The notes beneath the pieces are model-generated. The model did no database searches and had not been told where the DNA came from. It worked only from the letters and a program-made list of their open reading frames with translations. Shown one piece after another: positions 45,956 through 55,729 of a stretch of DNA of 64,000 nt. The position numbers were made by a program, and so were the translations under genes. Numbering within the stretch: the first letter of the stretch is position 1; every line of letters begins with the position of its first letter. The DNA is from Spartobacteria bacterium (GTDB lineage Bacteria > Verrucomicrobiota > Verrucomicrobiia > Chthoniobacterales > UBA10450): the NCBI GenBank assembly GCA_003167555.1, contig PMSN01000014.1, positions 186,001 to 250,000 of the forward strand, read 5' to 3'.

Positions 45956-47458
45956 ATGTTTGCATTCCTCGAAACGCAGAAGACCGCCGTCACAGCCATC
46001 ATTTTCGTTGCGACCTTTTTCGCGACGCTGACCATTGGCCGGTTTCTGAAACGCCGCGCCGGCGTGCGCCTCGGTGTTCCTTTCCAGCTTTTCTGTCTCA
46101 CGCTCGCGTTTTACGCGGCGATCCTTTTCTACGGGCTGCATGTCACCTGGCAAAAACATGTCGACGCCGTGGCCGTCCTGCTCACGACGGCGTTCGTCGT
46201 CGCGCTCCTCGATCGTTACCTCTGGGACGCCTACTTCGAAAAGAAACGCCAGGCTACGATTCCCCAGTTCCTCCGCCAGGTCGTCGCGCTTTTCATTTAC
46301 CTGATCGCGCTCCTGGTCGTGTTGAGCGTTGTCTATCACGCCGAAACGCAGCTGAAAGGTCTGCTCGCCGGCTCGGGCATCGCCGCCATAGTTCTCGGTT
46401 TCGCGACGCAGGATCTTTTCGGCGGGATCATCGCCGGCATCGCGTTGCAGATCAGCCGGCCCTACAAAGTGGGCGACTGGCTCAACATCCAGGACCGCTA
46501 CGCCGAGGTGATGGAGATCAACTGGCGCTCAACGCGGCTCCGGACCAACGACGGGATTTACCTCGACATCCCGAATTATACGATCGCGCGCGGGACGATC
46601 GTCAATCTCCATTATCCGACGCAAGTCCACGCGATGCGGATTCGCGTCGGCGCCGATTACAAGGTGCCGCCCAACCGCGTGAAAGACGCCCTCCACCGCG
46701 CCGCGGCCAGCGCCGAAGGCGTCATGCTCGAGCCGGCGCCGAAGATTTATGTCGTGGATTTCGCGGAGTCGTCCGTCATTTACGAAATCAAATTCTGGAT
46801 GGGAAATCACGTTCACTACAACGATGTTTGCGACGCGATCCGGACCAATATCTGGTACGAATTCAAACGCCAGCGCATCACGATTCCGTTTCCGATTCGG
46901 ACGATCCATTTGGAACGCCGCCAGCGTCGCAACGTGCCGGAGGGACACGACGAAGCGCGCGCCATTTTGCGCGGAGAGCCGCTTTTCGACTGTCTCGACG
47001 ACGCCCAACTGGAGAACGTGCTGCACAACGCGCACTTCAATCGTTACGGACGCGGCGAACGCATCATCGAGGAAGGCGCGAGCGGCGACTCGATGTTCAT
47101 CATGCTGCGCGGCGTGGCGCACGTTACCGTTTCACGCAACGGGGACGACATCCGCCTCGGCCATATGCGCTCGGGGGATTGCTTCGGTGAAATGTCGCTA
47201 CTGACCGGCGAAGCGCGCTCGGCCACGATTCGCGCTGAGCAGGATTGCGAAGTGATGGAAATCCGAAAGGAAGTTATGGCGGAGATTCTGCGCGAATCGC
47301 CGCAATGCCTGACCCAGCTCAGCGATCTTTTGGCGAAGCGCAAACTTGAAGGCGAGGGCATTCTGAAGGACGCCTTGAAACCGGACGAGCAAAAGAGGAA
47401 GGAATCCGAGTATCGCGCTTCATTCCTGAAACGGTTGCGCGCTGTTTTCGAGCTTTAG
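45956..47458 (+). CDS. MscS-type mechanosensitive channel with cyclic-nucleotide-binding domain
   Basis: A 500-residue membrane channel. Four N-terminal helices (about 8-140) lead to the pore helix and MscS signature GLLAGSGIAAIVLGFATQD and FGGIIAGIALQISRPYKVGD; the beta domain includes EVMEINWRSTRLRTNDG and LDIPNYTIARGTIVN. Residues about 330-455 are a cNMP-binding domain (GERIIEEGASGDSMFIMLRG, GDCFGEMSLLTGEARSATI). Such fusions suggest gating by both tension and a nucleotide. ATG 45956 begins the first helix; the frame further left crosses the repeat. Confidence 0.94.
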   Translation: MFAFLETQKTAVTAIIFVATFFATLTIGRFLKRRAGVRLGVPFQLFCLTLAFYAAILFYGLHVTWQKHVDAVAVLLTTAFVVALLDRYLWDAYFEKKRQATIPQFLRQVVALFIYLIALLVVLSVVYHAETQLKGLLAGSGIAAIVLGFATQDLFGGIIAGIALQISRPYKVGDWLNIQDRYAEVMEINWRSTRLRTNDGIYLDIPNYTIARGTIVNLHYPTQVHAMRIRVGADYKVPPNRVKDALHRAAASAEGVMLEPAPKIYVVDFAESSVIYEIKFWMGNHVHYNDVCDAIRTNIWYEFKRQRITIPFPIRTIHLERRQRRNVPEGHDEARAILRGEPLFDCLDDAQLENVLHNAHFNRYGRGERIIEEGASGDSMFIMLRGVAHVTVSRNGDDIRLGHMRSGDCFGEMSLLTGEARSATIRAEQDCEVMEIRKEVMAEILRESPQCLTQLSDLLAKRKLEGEGILKDALKPDEQKRKESEYRASFLKRLRAVFEL

Positions 47459-47513
47459 GCCTGTCGCCATTTCGCTCTGCGAAGCTCGGTTCCAAAGCGA
47501 AGCCATTTACCCG

Positions 47514-47541
47514 TTGCCACCGAGGGAAAACTTACTAAAGT
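47514..47541 (+). promoter_or_regulatory. Possible sigma70 promoter for hppA
   Basis: TTGCCA (47514-47519), 16 bp, TAAAGT (47536-47541), 25 bp before the start codon. The spacing equals that of the rplA and rpoB candidates, but the -10 match is modest. Confidence 0.3.
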
Positions 47542-47565
47542 CCCCCACTTTCAACGGAGCCACCT

Positions 47566-49641
47566 ATGCCTTTTCTTGCCCTGAACCTTCTTCAATCCGG
47601 TGTCCTCATCTCGATGCTTTGCGCGATTGCCGGACTGGTATTCGCGTTCATTCTCATCAGATCGGTCATCAGTTTGTCTCCCGGCAATGACAGAATGCGG
47701 GAAATCGCTTCTGCAATTCAGGAAGGCGCCAAGGCTTACCTCAACCGCCAGGTCGTCACGATCAGCGCCATCGCGGCGGTGATCTTCGTTCTTCTTTTCA
47801 TCTTTCGCGACAAAGCCACCGCGATGGGATTCTTGATCGGAGCCGCTTGTTCGCTCGCCGCCGGATTTATCGGCATGCGTATCGCCGTGCTGGCCAACAC
47901 ACGCACGGCGCAAGCCGCCACCCAGTCGCGCTCCGCTGCGATGCGGGTCGCTTTCAATGGCGGCGCCGTTACCGGCTTGCTCGTCGTCGGCCTCGCTCTG
48001 CTTTCGGTAGGAATTTTCTACACCCTCGCCAAGAACTGGATCGGATCTGTACTCGCGGTGAAGAGCCTGGTGGGGCTGGCCCTTGGTTCGAGTCTCATCA
48101 GCGTTTTCGCGCGGCTCGGCGGCGGCATCTACACCAAAGCCGCTGACGTGGGCGCCGATCTCGTGGGCAAAATCGAGAGCAACCTCGAAGAAGATGATCC
48201 GCGGAATCCAGCCACGATCGCGGACAACGTCGGCGACAACGTGGGCGATTGCGCCGGCATGGCGGCGGACGTTTTCGAAACGTACGCGGTGAGCCTGATC
48301 GGCGCCATTCTGGTGGGATCACTGACGCTGACCGCTTATCCCGCCGCAATTATTTATCCCTTTATTCTTGGCGGCATTTCCGTGCTCGGCGCGATCATCG
48401 GAATCTTGTTCGTTAACATCAGCGGCGGAAAACCGGGCACGGTTTTGATGGGCGCGGTCGGCGCGAGCGCGGTCGTCTCTGCCATTCTCTTCTGGCCGGC
48501 CACGCATTTACTTTTCCCTGAGCCGATCCTGATCGCCGGCGCGCCCCGTTCGGCCAACGATCTCTATTTCGCCTCGCTCGTCGGCCTCCTCATGACCGGC
48601 ATCGTTGTCATCATCACGAACTACTATACGTCGACCAGTTTCAAACCCGTGCGCAAAATCGCGAAGGCGTCCGAGACAGGTCACGCCACGAACATCATCG
48701 CGGGACTCGCGATCGGGCAGCGCGCGACGGCCTTGCCCGTGGGCTTCATCGGCCTCGCCATTCTATTCAGCTTTCATTTCGCCGGCCTTTACGGAATCGC
48801 GATCGCCGTCATGAGCATGCTCTCGATGGCCGGGATTATTATTTCGCTCGATGCCTTCGGTCCGATCACCGACAACGCCGGCGGGATCGCGGTCATGAGC
48901 AATTTGCCGAAGGAAATCCGCGGCATCACCGACGAGCTGGACGCGGTCGGCAACACGATGAAAGCGGTGACGAAAGGTTATGCGATCGCATCGGCGGGTC
49001 TGGCGGCGCTGGTGCTCTTCGGCTCTTACGTGGAGGAATTGAAAGCGCATTTCTCCGCGGCTGGCCGCGCGTACTCGTTCCAGTTTTCCCTGACGGAACC
49101 GAAGGTCATCATCGGTCTCTTCATTGGCGGATTGTTGCCGTTTCTTTTCACTGCGTTCAGCATGGACGCCGTCGGCAAGGCCGCTGGCGCGGTCGTGCGG
49201 GAAGTGCGGCGGCAGTTGGCCGCGAAACCTGGAATCCTGCGCGGCGAAGACGTGCCGGAGTACGGCACCTGCGTGGACATCGTGACGAAGGCGGCGCTGC
49301 GGGAAATGATTGTGCCGGCGTTGTTGCCGATCGTTTTCGTTCTCGCGGTGGCGATGATCAAGCCACTCGGTCCCGTGGTTCTCGGCGGTCTGCTCGTCGG
49401 CACGATCGTCACCGGGCTTTTCGTTGCGATCGCGATGACTTCGAGCGGCGGCGCGTGGGACAACGCGAAAAAATTTATCGAAGAGGGCAATCTCGGCGGG
49501 AAAGGCTCGTTCGCTCACGCCGCCTCGGTGACGGGCGACACCGTCGGCGATCCTTACAAGGACACGGCCGGTCCCGCGATCAATCCCATGATCAAGGTCG
49601 TAAACATCGTCGCGATCCTGATCATCCCGATTTTCTTTTAG
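47566..49641 (+). CDS. hppA: Membrane-bound proton-pumping pyrophosphatase
   Basis: A 691-residue integral membrane enzyme with about 16 helices that couples PPi hydrolysis to ion export. The PPi-binding segment [20 protein letters not shown] with [19 protein letters not shown] (about 190-230) is intact, and [18 protein letters not shown] closes the site near the end. The diagnostic segment reads [13 protein letters not shown]; lysine at the K+ site marks the potassium-independent, proton-pumping subgroup. It could use the PPi released by tRNA charging and polymerisation to energise the membrane. Confidence 0.96.
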   Translation: MPFLALNLLQSGVLISMLCAIAGLVFAFILIRSVISLSPGNDRMREIASAIQEGAKAYLNRQVVTISAIAAVIFVLLFIFRDKATAMGFLIGAACSLAAGFIGMRIAVLANTRTAQAATQSRSAAMRVAFNGGAVTGLLVVGLALLSVGIFYTLAKNWIGSVLAVKSLVGLALGSSLISVFARLGGGIYTKAADVGADLVGKIESNLEEDDPRNPATIADNVGDNVGDCAGMAADVFETYAVSLIGAILVGSLTLTAYPAAIIYPFILGGISVLGAIIGILFVNISGGKPGTVLMGAVGASAVVSAILFWPATHLLFPEPILIAGAPRSANDLYFASLVGLLMTGIVVIITNYYTSTSFKPVRKIAKASETGHATNIIAGLAIGQRATALPVGFIGLAILFSFHFAGLYGIAIAVMSMLSMAGIIISLDAFGPITDNAGGIAVMSNLPKEIRGITDELDAVGNTMKAVTKGYAIASAGLAALVLFGSYVEELKAHFSAAGRAYSFQFSLTEPKVIIGLFIGGLLPFLFTAFSMDAVGKAAGAVVREVRRQLAAKPGILRGEDVPEYGTCVDIVTKAALREMIVPALLPIVFVLAVAMIKPLGPVVLGGLLVGTIVTGLFVAIAMTSSGGAWDNAKKFIEEGNLGGKGSFAHAASVTGDTVGDPYKDTAGPAINPMIKVVNIVAILIIPIFF

Positions 49642-49713
49642 AGGCGATCGAGCTTGCCCGAGCGCGGGCAAAAGCTATTCTCGGCCACGTTGCTATGGGA
49701 CTGACCGAATCTC

Positions 49714-49732
49714 TCGCGAAACAGTTTCGCGA
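49714..49732. promoter_or_regulatory. 19-bp perfect palindrome, candidate operator
   Basis: TCGCGAAAC-A-GTTTCGCGA, 33 bp before the DUF4178 start in a 124-bp gap. The single central base precludes an RNA hairpin of this size, which favours a site bound by a dimeric DNA-binding protein. A GCCCG/CGGGC stem at 49656-49669 lies between it and the hppA stop. Confidence 0.5.
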
Positions 49733-49765
49733 CACTTTTGGGCCGAGTAAGGCCTGACTCGCACG

Positions 49766-51796
49766 ATGGCTGCGCGTGTTCTCGATTGCCCGCAATGCGG
49801 AGCACCGGTCACTTTTCAGTCCTCGATTGCCGTTTTCGCCGTGTGCGAGCACTGCCGTTCGATGGTCGTTCTCCGCGGCGCCGCCCTAGAGGCGCTGGGT
49901 GTGATGGCGGCGCTGCCGCCGGACCTGAGTCCGTTTCAAATCGGAACCCGCGGCGAGTGGAAGGGACGTGGCTTCGAGATCGTCGGCCGTCTTCGGGTCG
50001 AATGGGAAGAGGGGAGCTGGAACGAGTGGTGCATTCTTTACGACGCAAAGACGAGCGGCTGGCTGGCGGAAGCGCAAGGCCTGTTGATGATCAGCTTCGC
50101 GACGCCCTTGACTGAGAAGCTCCCGGCCGAAGCCAGCTTTTACGCGCCCAATCTTCAACTGCAATTAAATGGCGCGACCTGGACTGTCACGGACGCCAAG
50201 ACGGTGAAGTATCGCGCGGCCGAGGGCGAGCTACCGTTTGCCGCCCCGCCCGACGAAAGCCGGGTGAGCGTGGATTTCATCGGCGCCAAAGGCGGCTTCT
50301 CGAGTATCGAAATCGACGGCAAGGAACTGGAATTGTTCACGGGCGAATACGCGCAATTCACCGCGTTGAACCTAACGAATCTACGCAAGGTTCCCGGCTG
50401 GGATGGCGAGATAGAACAGGAGAAGGGCAAAACGACCGCGCTCTCCTGTCCGTCCTGCGGCGCCGCCGTGAACTTGCGTGCCGCCGGACAATCGATGTCG
50501 GCTGTGTGCGGTTCGTGCGGCGCCATTATCGACACGGCGACTCCGGAACTTCAGGTAATCCAGAAAGCAGACGAGGCGGTGCGTAAACTCCTGCCGATTC
50601 TTCCGATCGGCCAGCGCGGGAAACTTCTTGGCGTCGATTGCGAAGTGATCGGCTTCGTTTCCCGCACCGAAGATTCGTCGACCTGGTTCGAGTATTTGCT
50701 CTTCAATCCCTGGCTGGGATTTCAGTGGCTCGTTTCGTTCCAGGGTCATTGGACGATTGTCGATCGCCTTACCTCGATGCCTGCCGAGAGCGGGAACAAA
50801 GTTTATTTCGCGGGGCGCACTTACAAACTTTTCGCCAAAGGCACGGCGACGGTGGGCGGTGTGCTGGGCGAGTTCTATTGGAAGGTTCAGCGTGGCGAAC
50901 AGGCGGAGGTGGCCGATTACATCGATCCGCCGGAGATTGTTTCGGGAGAAACGTATCCCGGCCTGGCGGAAGTTACCTGGTCCCACGGGAAGTATATTAC
51001 GCCCAAGGTGGTCGAGGAGGCTTTCGCGGTAAAAGATCTTCCGGCTCCGGAAGGCGTCTACCTCAACCAGCCAAACCCATTCGCCAAAAAGTGGAGAGAG
51101 GTCCGCTGGCCGTTCTTCCTGTCGTTGCCCATTTTGTTTTTCGTGTGGGCTTTTACCAGTCCCCGCGAAGTGAAGCTTCTCGAGGCGCCATTTGTGTTTC
51201 AGCGCCCGCTCGCACCCGCACCCGCACCCGGGCCCACAGTCACGCCGATCCCTGGATCATTATTCGACACGATCTATAAACTCCAGCAGCAGTCGCGCCC
51301 CTCCGCGACACCTACCAGCACACCGGTATCTCCCCCGCCAACTGTCGACACCCAGCAAACGCTCGTCACGCCTCACTTCCAACTGGATGGCGGAGATCAA
51401 CGCGTGGAGATCGAAGCCAACGCAGGCGTCGACAACAGCTGGCTCGATCTCGACATGGATTTAGTCAACGCCAAGACGAACGAGACGATCCCGGCACCAC
51501 TCGAAATCAGTTATTACCACGGCTACGATAGCGACGGCTCGTGGACCGAGGGTGACAAAAACTCGAGCATAGCGCTTCCGGCCGTGCCGGCGGGAGAATA
51601 CTTTCTCACCATCGAGCCGAGCGCGGATGCGAAGATCGACCGGCTGCCCTTCACCGTGCGCGTGAAAAGCGGCGGCGTATTCTTTGGGAATTGCATTGTC
51701 GTTCTACTCCTTGTGATGTTTTATCCAATCATGGTTCTGTGGCGCGGCATTCGTCGTGAAAAGGCGCGTTGGAGCGAAAGTGATTTCACCCCGTAA
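49766..51796 (+). CDS. DUF4178 protein with zinc ribbons and membrane helices
   Basis: A 676-residue protein. Two zinc ribbons, CPQCGAPV...CEHC (residues 8-35) and CPSCGAAVN...CGSC (about 228-253), each precede a DUF4178 beta domain, marked by WNEWCILYDAKTSGWLAEAQ and STWFEYLLFNPWLGFQWLVS. A membrane helix follows at about 450-466 (FFLSLPILFFVWAF), then a Pro/Thr-rich stalk and an extracytoplasmic beta domain, and a last helix near 640-660. DUF4178 genes often accompany SpeD, aminopropyltransferase and DUF350 genes, exactly as here. The biochemical role is unknown; sensing or scaffolding at the membrane is a reasonable inference. Confidence 0.88.
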   Translation: MAARVLDCPQCGAPVTFQSSIAVFAVCEHCRSMVVLRGAALEALGVMAALPPDLSPFQIGTRGEWKGRGFEIVGRLRVEWEEGSWNEWCILYDAKTSGWLAEAQGLLMISFATPLTEKLPAEASFYAPNLQLQLNGATWTVTDAKTVKYRAAEGELPFAAPPDESRVSVDFIGAKGGFSSIEIDGKELELFTGEYAQFTALNLTNLRKVPGWDGEIEQEKGKTTALSCPSCGAAVNLRAAGQSMSAVCGSCGAIIDTATPELQVIQKADEAVRKLLPILPIGQRGKLLGVDCEVIGFVSRTEDSSTWFEYLLFNPWLGFQWLVSFQGHWTIVDRLTSMPAESGNKVYFAGRTYKLFAKGTATVGGVLGEFYWKVQRGEQAEVADYIDPPEIVSGETYPGLAEVTWSHGKYITPKVVEEAFAVKDLPAPEGVYLNQPNPFAKKWREVRWPFFLSLPILFFVWAFTSPREVKLLEAPFVFQRPLAPAPAPGPTVTPIPGSLFDTIYKLQQQSRPSATPTSTPVSPPPTVDTQQTLVTPHFQLDGGDQRVEIEANAGVDNSWLDLDMDLVNAKTNETIPAPLEISYYHGYDSDGSWTEGDKNSSIALPAVPAGEYFLTIEPSADAKIDRLPFTVRVKSGGVFFGNCIVVLLLVMFYPIMVLWRGIRREKARWSESDFTP

Positions 51797-51802
51797 AAAA
51801 CT

Positions 51803-51949
51803 ATGACGCGGCATCCCATTTACCTGGCTCTCTGCCTCTTTTCGACGGTTTACCTCGGGCTGGCGAATGCGCGCGGATGGAGTTTTGGGCACGCCATCGG
51901 CGCGCCATTTCGAGCGCTGGGCCCAACCCGAACTATGAATCACAAATAA
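51803..51949 (+). CDS. 48-residue membrane or exported micropeptide
   Basis: A short frame in the DUF4178-DUF350 gap. The sequence starts MTRHPIYLALCLFSTVYLGL, a basic N-terminus followed by one hydrophobic helix that could be a membrane anchor or signal peptide, then ARGWSFGHAIGA and an HK end. It starts 6 bp after the DUF4178 stop and ends 7 bp before the DUF350 start, so the spacing fits an operon. No Shine-Dalgarno is obvious. It fills the gap precisely, which favours a true gene. Confidence 0.65.
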   Translation: MTRHPIYLALCLFSTVYLGLANARGWSFGHAIGAPFRALGPTRTMNHK

Positions 51950-51956
51950 CAAACCT

Positions 51957-52160
51957 ATGAACTGGCAAATTATCTCCAACTCCGTTCTCTTCGCGCTTCT
52001 CGGTGTCATCCTCTTCGTCGCGATATTCGCGATCATCGACAAGGTCACTCCCTATCATCTTTGGCGGGAGCTGGTGGAAAAACAGAATACCGCCCTGGCC
52101 ATCGTTGTCGGCTTCGCCGCGCTCGGGATCTGCGTCATCGTCGCGGCCGCGATTCATTGA
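51957..52160 (+). CDS. DUF350 family small membrane protein
   Basis: A 67-residue protein with two membrane helices (about 7-28 and 46-66) and a central KVTPYHLWRELVEKQNTAL motif, the DUF350 signature. Members have one to several such modules and are thought to sit in the inner membrane; the function is not known. Single-module forms like this one are usual in SpeD/aminopropyltransferase clusters. Confidence 0.88.
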   Translation: MNWQIISNSVLFALLGVILFVAIFAIIDKVTPYHLWRELVEKQNTALAIVVGFAALGICVIVAAAIH

Positions 52161-52193
52161 GTCGCGCGCTGAGCGTCGCCGCTGTTCTGCGCC

Positions 52194-53708
52194 ATGAATG
52201 ATCGCGGCATCCGTCTCTTACTGCTCGCTTCGGTCTTCACGATCGCGACCTGCGGACTCATCTATGAACTGATCGCGAGCACCGTCGCCAGCTATCTCCT
52301 CGGCGATTCTGTCACGCAGTTCTCCACGATCATCGGCGCTTATCTTTTCGCGATGGGCATCGGGTCGTGGCTCTCGCGTTACGTCGAGAAAGACCTGCTG
52401 CGGGTGTTCATCCAAGTCGAGTTCCTCATCGCGCTCTTTGGCGGTTCGGCGTCGGCCACGCTCTTCGTGTTGTTTGCGCATGTCAGTTCGTTCCGGGTGG
52501 TCCTGTATGCCATCGTGCTGGTGATCGGCACGCTGGTCGGCCTCGAAATTCCTTTGCTCCTCCGGATTCTCGAAGGCCGGCTCCAGTTCAAAGATCTCAT
52601 CTCGAAAGTTTTCACGTTCGATTACATCGGCGCCTTGCTCGCGTCGCTCTTGTTCCCCTTGGTGCTCGTGCCCTACTGCGGCCTCGCCCGCTCGGGATTT
52701 CTCTTTGGGATTTTGAATGGCGCGGTGGGGCTCGTGGCTTTATGGGCGTTGCGCGGCCAGGTGCGAGGCGCGCGCGCGTTGCAGATTCAAGGCATCGTCG
52801 TGCTCGCACTCCTTGGCGCCGGGTTCGCCTACTCGGAGCGGATCATAACGTGGTCGGAAGCTTCCGCCTATAACGAAGAAGTGATTTTTGCGAAGTCGAC
52901 ACCGTATCAACGGATCACGATCACTCGCGGCGGCGACGATCTGCGCCTCTATCTGAACAACAATCTGCAATTCAGTTCGCGCGACGAATATCGCTACCAC
53001 GAAGCGCTCGTGCATCCCGGTCTCGCTCGCTTGCCGAACGCGCGCCGCGTCCTGGTGCTCGGCGGCGGAGACGGGCTCGCCGTCCGTGAGATTTTGCGCT
53101 ATCCGCGAATCGAAAGCATTACGCTCGTGGATCTGGATCCGTCGATGACGCGGCTTTTTTCCACGCAGGAAATGCTGACGCGCCTGAACGCTGGTGCGCT
53201 CACGGCACCGAGAGTCCACGTGGTCAACGGCGACGCCTTCACCTGGCTGAAAGACAACCGGGAGGTGTTCGATTTCATCGTCGCCGATTTTCCCGACCCG
53301 TCGAACTTCAGCATCGGGAAATTGTATACGACCGCGTTCTATCAACGCGCCCGGCACGCGCTCGCGCCCGGTGGCGCGATGGTGATCCAATGCACCTCGC
53401 CCTTCGTCGCGCGCCAATCCTTCTGGTGCATCGACGAGACACTGCGCGCCTGCGGCTTCGTCACGGAGCCATACCACACCCTCGTGCCATCGTTCGGCGA
53501 GTGGGGATTCATTCTCGCATCGCTCCATCCGCTCACGGAGGAGTGGAACTTTCCCGGCGGCCTGCGCTTTATCGACGCGAAAAGTGTCGCGGACCTTTCG
53601 CATTTTCCACCGGACATGGGACGCGTCCCGGTCCAGGTGAATCGTCTGAACAATCAGGCGCTCGTTCGTTATTTCGACGCGGAGTGGGCGCGCTATAGCC
53701 AGCAATGA
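52194..53708 (+). CDS. Membrane-fused polyamine aminopropyltransferase (SpeE-like)
   Basis: A 504-residue protein. Seven N-terminal helices (about 8-215, including CGLIYELIASTVASYLLGDS) precede a spermidine-synthase domain (about 240-500) with LYLNNNLQFSSRDEYRYHEA, the nucleotide site VLVLGGGDGLAVREILRYP, LVDLDPS and ADFPDPSN. The reaction would transfer aminopropyl from decarboxylated SAM (made by SpeD, encoded 1.6 kb downstream) to an amine. The membrane part suggests that the acceptor or product is at the membrane. It overlaps the next gene by 4 bp. Confidence 0.92.
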   Translation: MNDRGIRLLLLASVFTIATCGLIYELIASTVASYLLGDSVTQFSTIIGAYLFAMGIGSWLSRYVEKDLLRVFIQVEFLIALFGGSASATLFVLFAHVSSFRVVLYAIVLVIGTLVGLEIPLLLRILEGRLQFKDLISKVFTFDYIGALLASLLFPLVLVPYCGLARSGFLFGILNGAVGLVALWALRGQVRGARALQIQGIVVLALLGAGFAYSERIITWSEASAYNEEVIFAKSTPYQRITITRGGDDLRLYLNNNLQFSSRDEYRYHEALVHPGLARLPNARRVLVLGGGDGLAVREILRYPRIESITLVDLDPSMTRLFSTQEMLTRLNAGALTAPRVHVVNGDAFTWLKDNREVFDFIVADFPDPSNFSIGKLYTTAFYQRARHALAPGGAMVIQCTSPFVARQSFWCIDETLRACGFVTEPYHTLVPSFGEWGFILASLHPLTEEWNFPGGLRFIDAKSVADLSHFPPDMGRVPVQVNRLNNQALVRYFDAEWARYSQQ

Positions 53709-55291
53709 GGACGACCCGGCGCAAATTCATCGGGACGGTCGGCGCGAGCGCAGCGGCGATGCTGGTCGGCTGCAAGAGAGCGAGAAAATTTTCCGGTGCG
53801 ATTGTCGGCGCGTCGGCGGCGGTTGGTCACCGGCTGCGGCTCGGGAATTTTCCCGCGCCGAGCGAGACGATCGACGCGGGCGTTGTGATCGTTGGCGGCG
53901 GCATCGCGGGTCTCGCCGCGGCGCGCCGGTTGGATCAGCTTGGTCAGCGCGATTTTTTGCTGATCGAGCTCGAGCATCAACCGGGAGGGAACGCCGCCTC
54001 GGGGCAGAACGCAGTCTCAGCGTATCCGTGGGGCGCTCACTACGTCCCGTTGCCGAATGACGAATCGGTCGAGGTGCTCGCGTTGTTCGAAGAGCTGGGC
54101 ATCACCCGCGGGCACGATGCAAACGGCGCGCCGGTCTACGACGAGGAATTTCTTTGCGCCGATCCGATGGAGCGTCTCTTCGATGCCGGCCGCTGGCAGG
54201 AAGGTCTGCTCCCGCAAATCGGAATCACCGCCGACGATCGCCGGCAGTATGAGGATTTCTTCGCGCGAATGGAGAGCTTTCGCTCGATGCGTGGCCGCGA
54301 TGACGGGCCAGCTTTCGCGATCCCGCTCGATCTCAGCTCGCGCGACGCCGAGCTTCTCGCACTCGATGGAAAAACGATGGCCGCCTGGATGACGGAACAG
54401 GGATGGAATTCCGTCCCGCTCCGTTGGCACGTTGACTATAGCTGCCGCGATGATTACGGCGCCGGCATCGAACACGTCTCGGCCTGGGCCGGGGCGCATT
54501 ATTTTGCTTCGCGGCGGGGACGTGCGTCGAATGCGGATCGCGATGCGGTGGTGACCTGGCCCGAAGGCAACGGCTGGCTAGCGAAGAAATTGGCGGCCCC
54601 CTGCGCGACGCGCACGCGGAGCAGCGGGGTAGTATTCAATGTCGAGCAGAGCGACGGCGCCGTGGTTGTCGATTACCTCGATGTCGAACGCGAGCAGAGC
54701 GTGCGCGTGAAGACGCGCGGAGTTGTGTGCGCCGCGCCTCGATTTGTCGCGCACCGAATGATTCGCGATTTACCGGGCGGGAACGATGCGGTCTACTCGC
54801 CCTGGATGGTGGCCAACGTCACGCTCGATCAACTTCCAAGCGGGTCCGGAACGCCGCTCGCCTGGGATAATGTCGCACGCGCGAGCGACTCGTTAGGCTA
54901 CGTCGTGGCCACGCATCAAAATGTCCATCCGGTCCCGCGCGAGACTGTGATCACCCATTACTGGCCGCTCGATGCCGCCGTGCCCGCCGAGGAGAGGCAG
55001 CGCGCGCTCGCCCGCACGCACGCTGACTGGTGCGAACGCGTCGCCGCTGACCTGGATCGTGTTCATCCCGGCATTCACTCCCACATTCGGAACATCGATG
55101 TCTGGGTCTGGGGTCACGGGATGATTCGTCCGGTGCCCGGCTTCATCTGGGGCGGAGCACGAGAAATGATGCAGGAACCGCACGGCCGGATAGTCTTCGC
55201 TCACTCGGACATGAGCGGGATTTCCATTTTCGAAGAAGCATTCACGCGCGGCACGCAGGCGGCCGATGCGCTCGTCGCATTGATCGGATGA
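53705..55291 (+). CDS. Exported FAD-dependent amine-oxidase-like protein
   Basis: A 528-residue flavoprotein. The N-terminus RRKFIG is a twin-arginine signal, followed by a hydrophobic stretch and MLVGC (Cys23), a lipobox-like site, so it may be a Tat lipoprotein. The FAD-binding VVIVGGGIAGLAAARRLDQL (about 60-79) and a C-terminal HSDMSGISIFEEAF match flavin amine oxidase/NAD(P)-binding Rossmann families. Polyamine oxidation is a plausible activity from its setting but is not shown by sequence. ATGA overlaps occur at both ends. Confidence 0.88.
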   Translation: MRTTRRKFIGTVGASAAAMLVGCKRARKFSGAIVGASAAVGHRLRLGNFPAPSETIDAGVVIVGGGIAGLAAARRLDQLGQRDFLLIELEHQPGGNAASGQNAVSAYPWGAHYVPLPNDESVEVLALFEELGITRGHDANGAPVYDEEFLCADPMERLFDAGRWQEGLLPQIGITADDRRQYEDFFARMESFRSMRGRDDGPAFAIPLDLSSRDAELLALDGKTMAAWMTEQGWNSVPLRWHVDYSCRDDYGAGIEHVSAWAGAHYFASRRGRASNADRDAVVTWPEGNGWLAKKLAAPCATRTRSSGVVFNVEQSDGAVVVDYLDVEREQSVRVKTRGVVCAAPRFVAHRMIRDLPGGNDAVYSPWMVANVTLDQLPSGSGTPLAWDNVARASDSLGYVVATHQNVHPVPRETVITHYWPLDAAVPAEERQRALARTHADWCERVAADLDRVHPGIHSHIRNIDVWVWGHGMIRPVPGFIWGGAREMMQEPHGRIVFAHSDMSGISIFEEAFTRGTQAADALVALIG

Positions 55292-55638
55292 AAACGCACG
55301 GACCGTTCGCCAGCCAGATGCTAATCGAGTTGCACGGATGCAAGGCCGAGCTGCTTAATAATCCCGCGGCGTTGAAGGAACTGCTCCTGGAAGCGGTCCG
55401 CCGCGGCCACGGCACCATTGTCACCGACGTTTTTCACACGTTCAGCCCGCATGGGGTAAGCGGAGTAATCGTCATCGCGGAATCGCATGTGGCCATCCAC
55501 ACGTGGCCCGAGCACGGCTATGCGGCCGTGGATATTTTTTCGTGCGGGACAAAGCTGGACCACGCGGCGATCCGCGATTGGATCGCCGCCGGAATGGGCG
55601 CGACGAATGTGGAATGCCGGGAGCTGACGCGCGGTTGA
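55288..55638 (+). CDS. speD: S-adenosylmethionine decarboxylase proenzyme
   Basis: A 116-residue prokaryotic-type (class 1b) proenzyme. Self-cleavage is expected between Glu65 and Ser66 in IAESHVAIHTWPEHGYAAVD, making a pyruvoyl group; His71 and Cys86 (DIFSCG) are the other catalytic residues. It makes decarboxylated SAM, the aminopropyl donor for the SpeE-like protein of this cluster. No ornithine, arginine or lysine decarboxylase is nearby. Confidence 0.96.
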   Translation: MKTHGPFASQMLIELHGCKAELLNNPAALKELLLEAVRRGHGTIVTDVFHTFSPHGVSGVIVIAESHVAIHTWPEHGYAAVDIFSCGTKLDHAAIRDWIAAGMGATNVECRELTRG

Positions 55639-55729
55639 TGCGGCGATTCTGGTTTGACAGGAGAAGCGGCTCAATCCACAACTGAACCCCAGCCATCGCC
55701 CCATTCCGGAGCGCATTCTGGGAACGAAA

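Noticed and set aside
49695-49757. 20-codon frame MGLTESLAKQFRDTFGPSKA before the DUF4178 gene
   Set aside because: It faintly resembles a sugar-kinase N-terminus, but it is too short and contains the operator-like palindrome.
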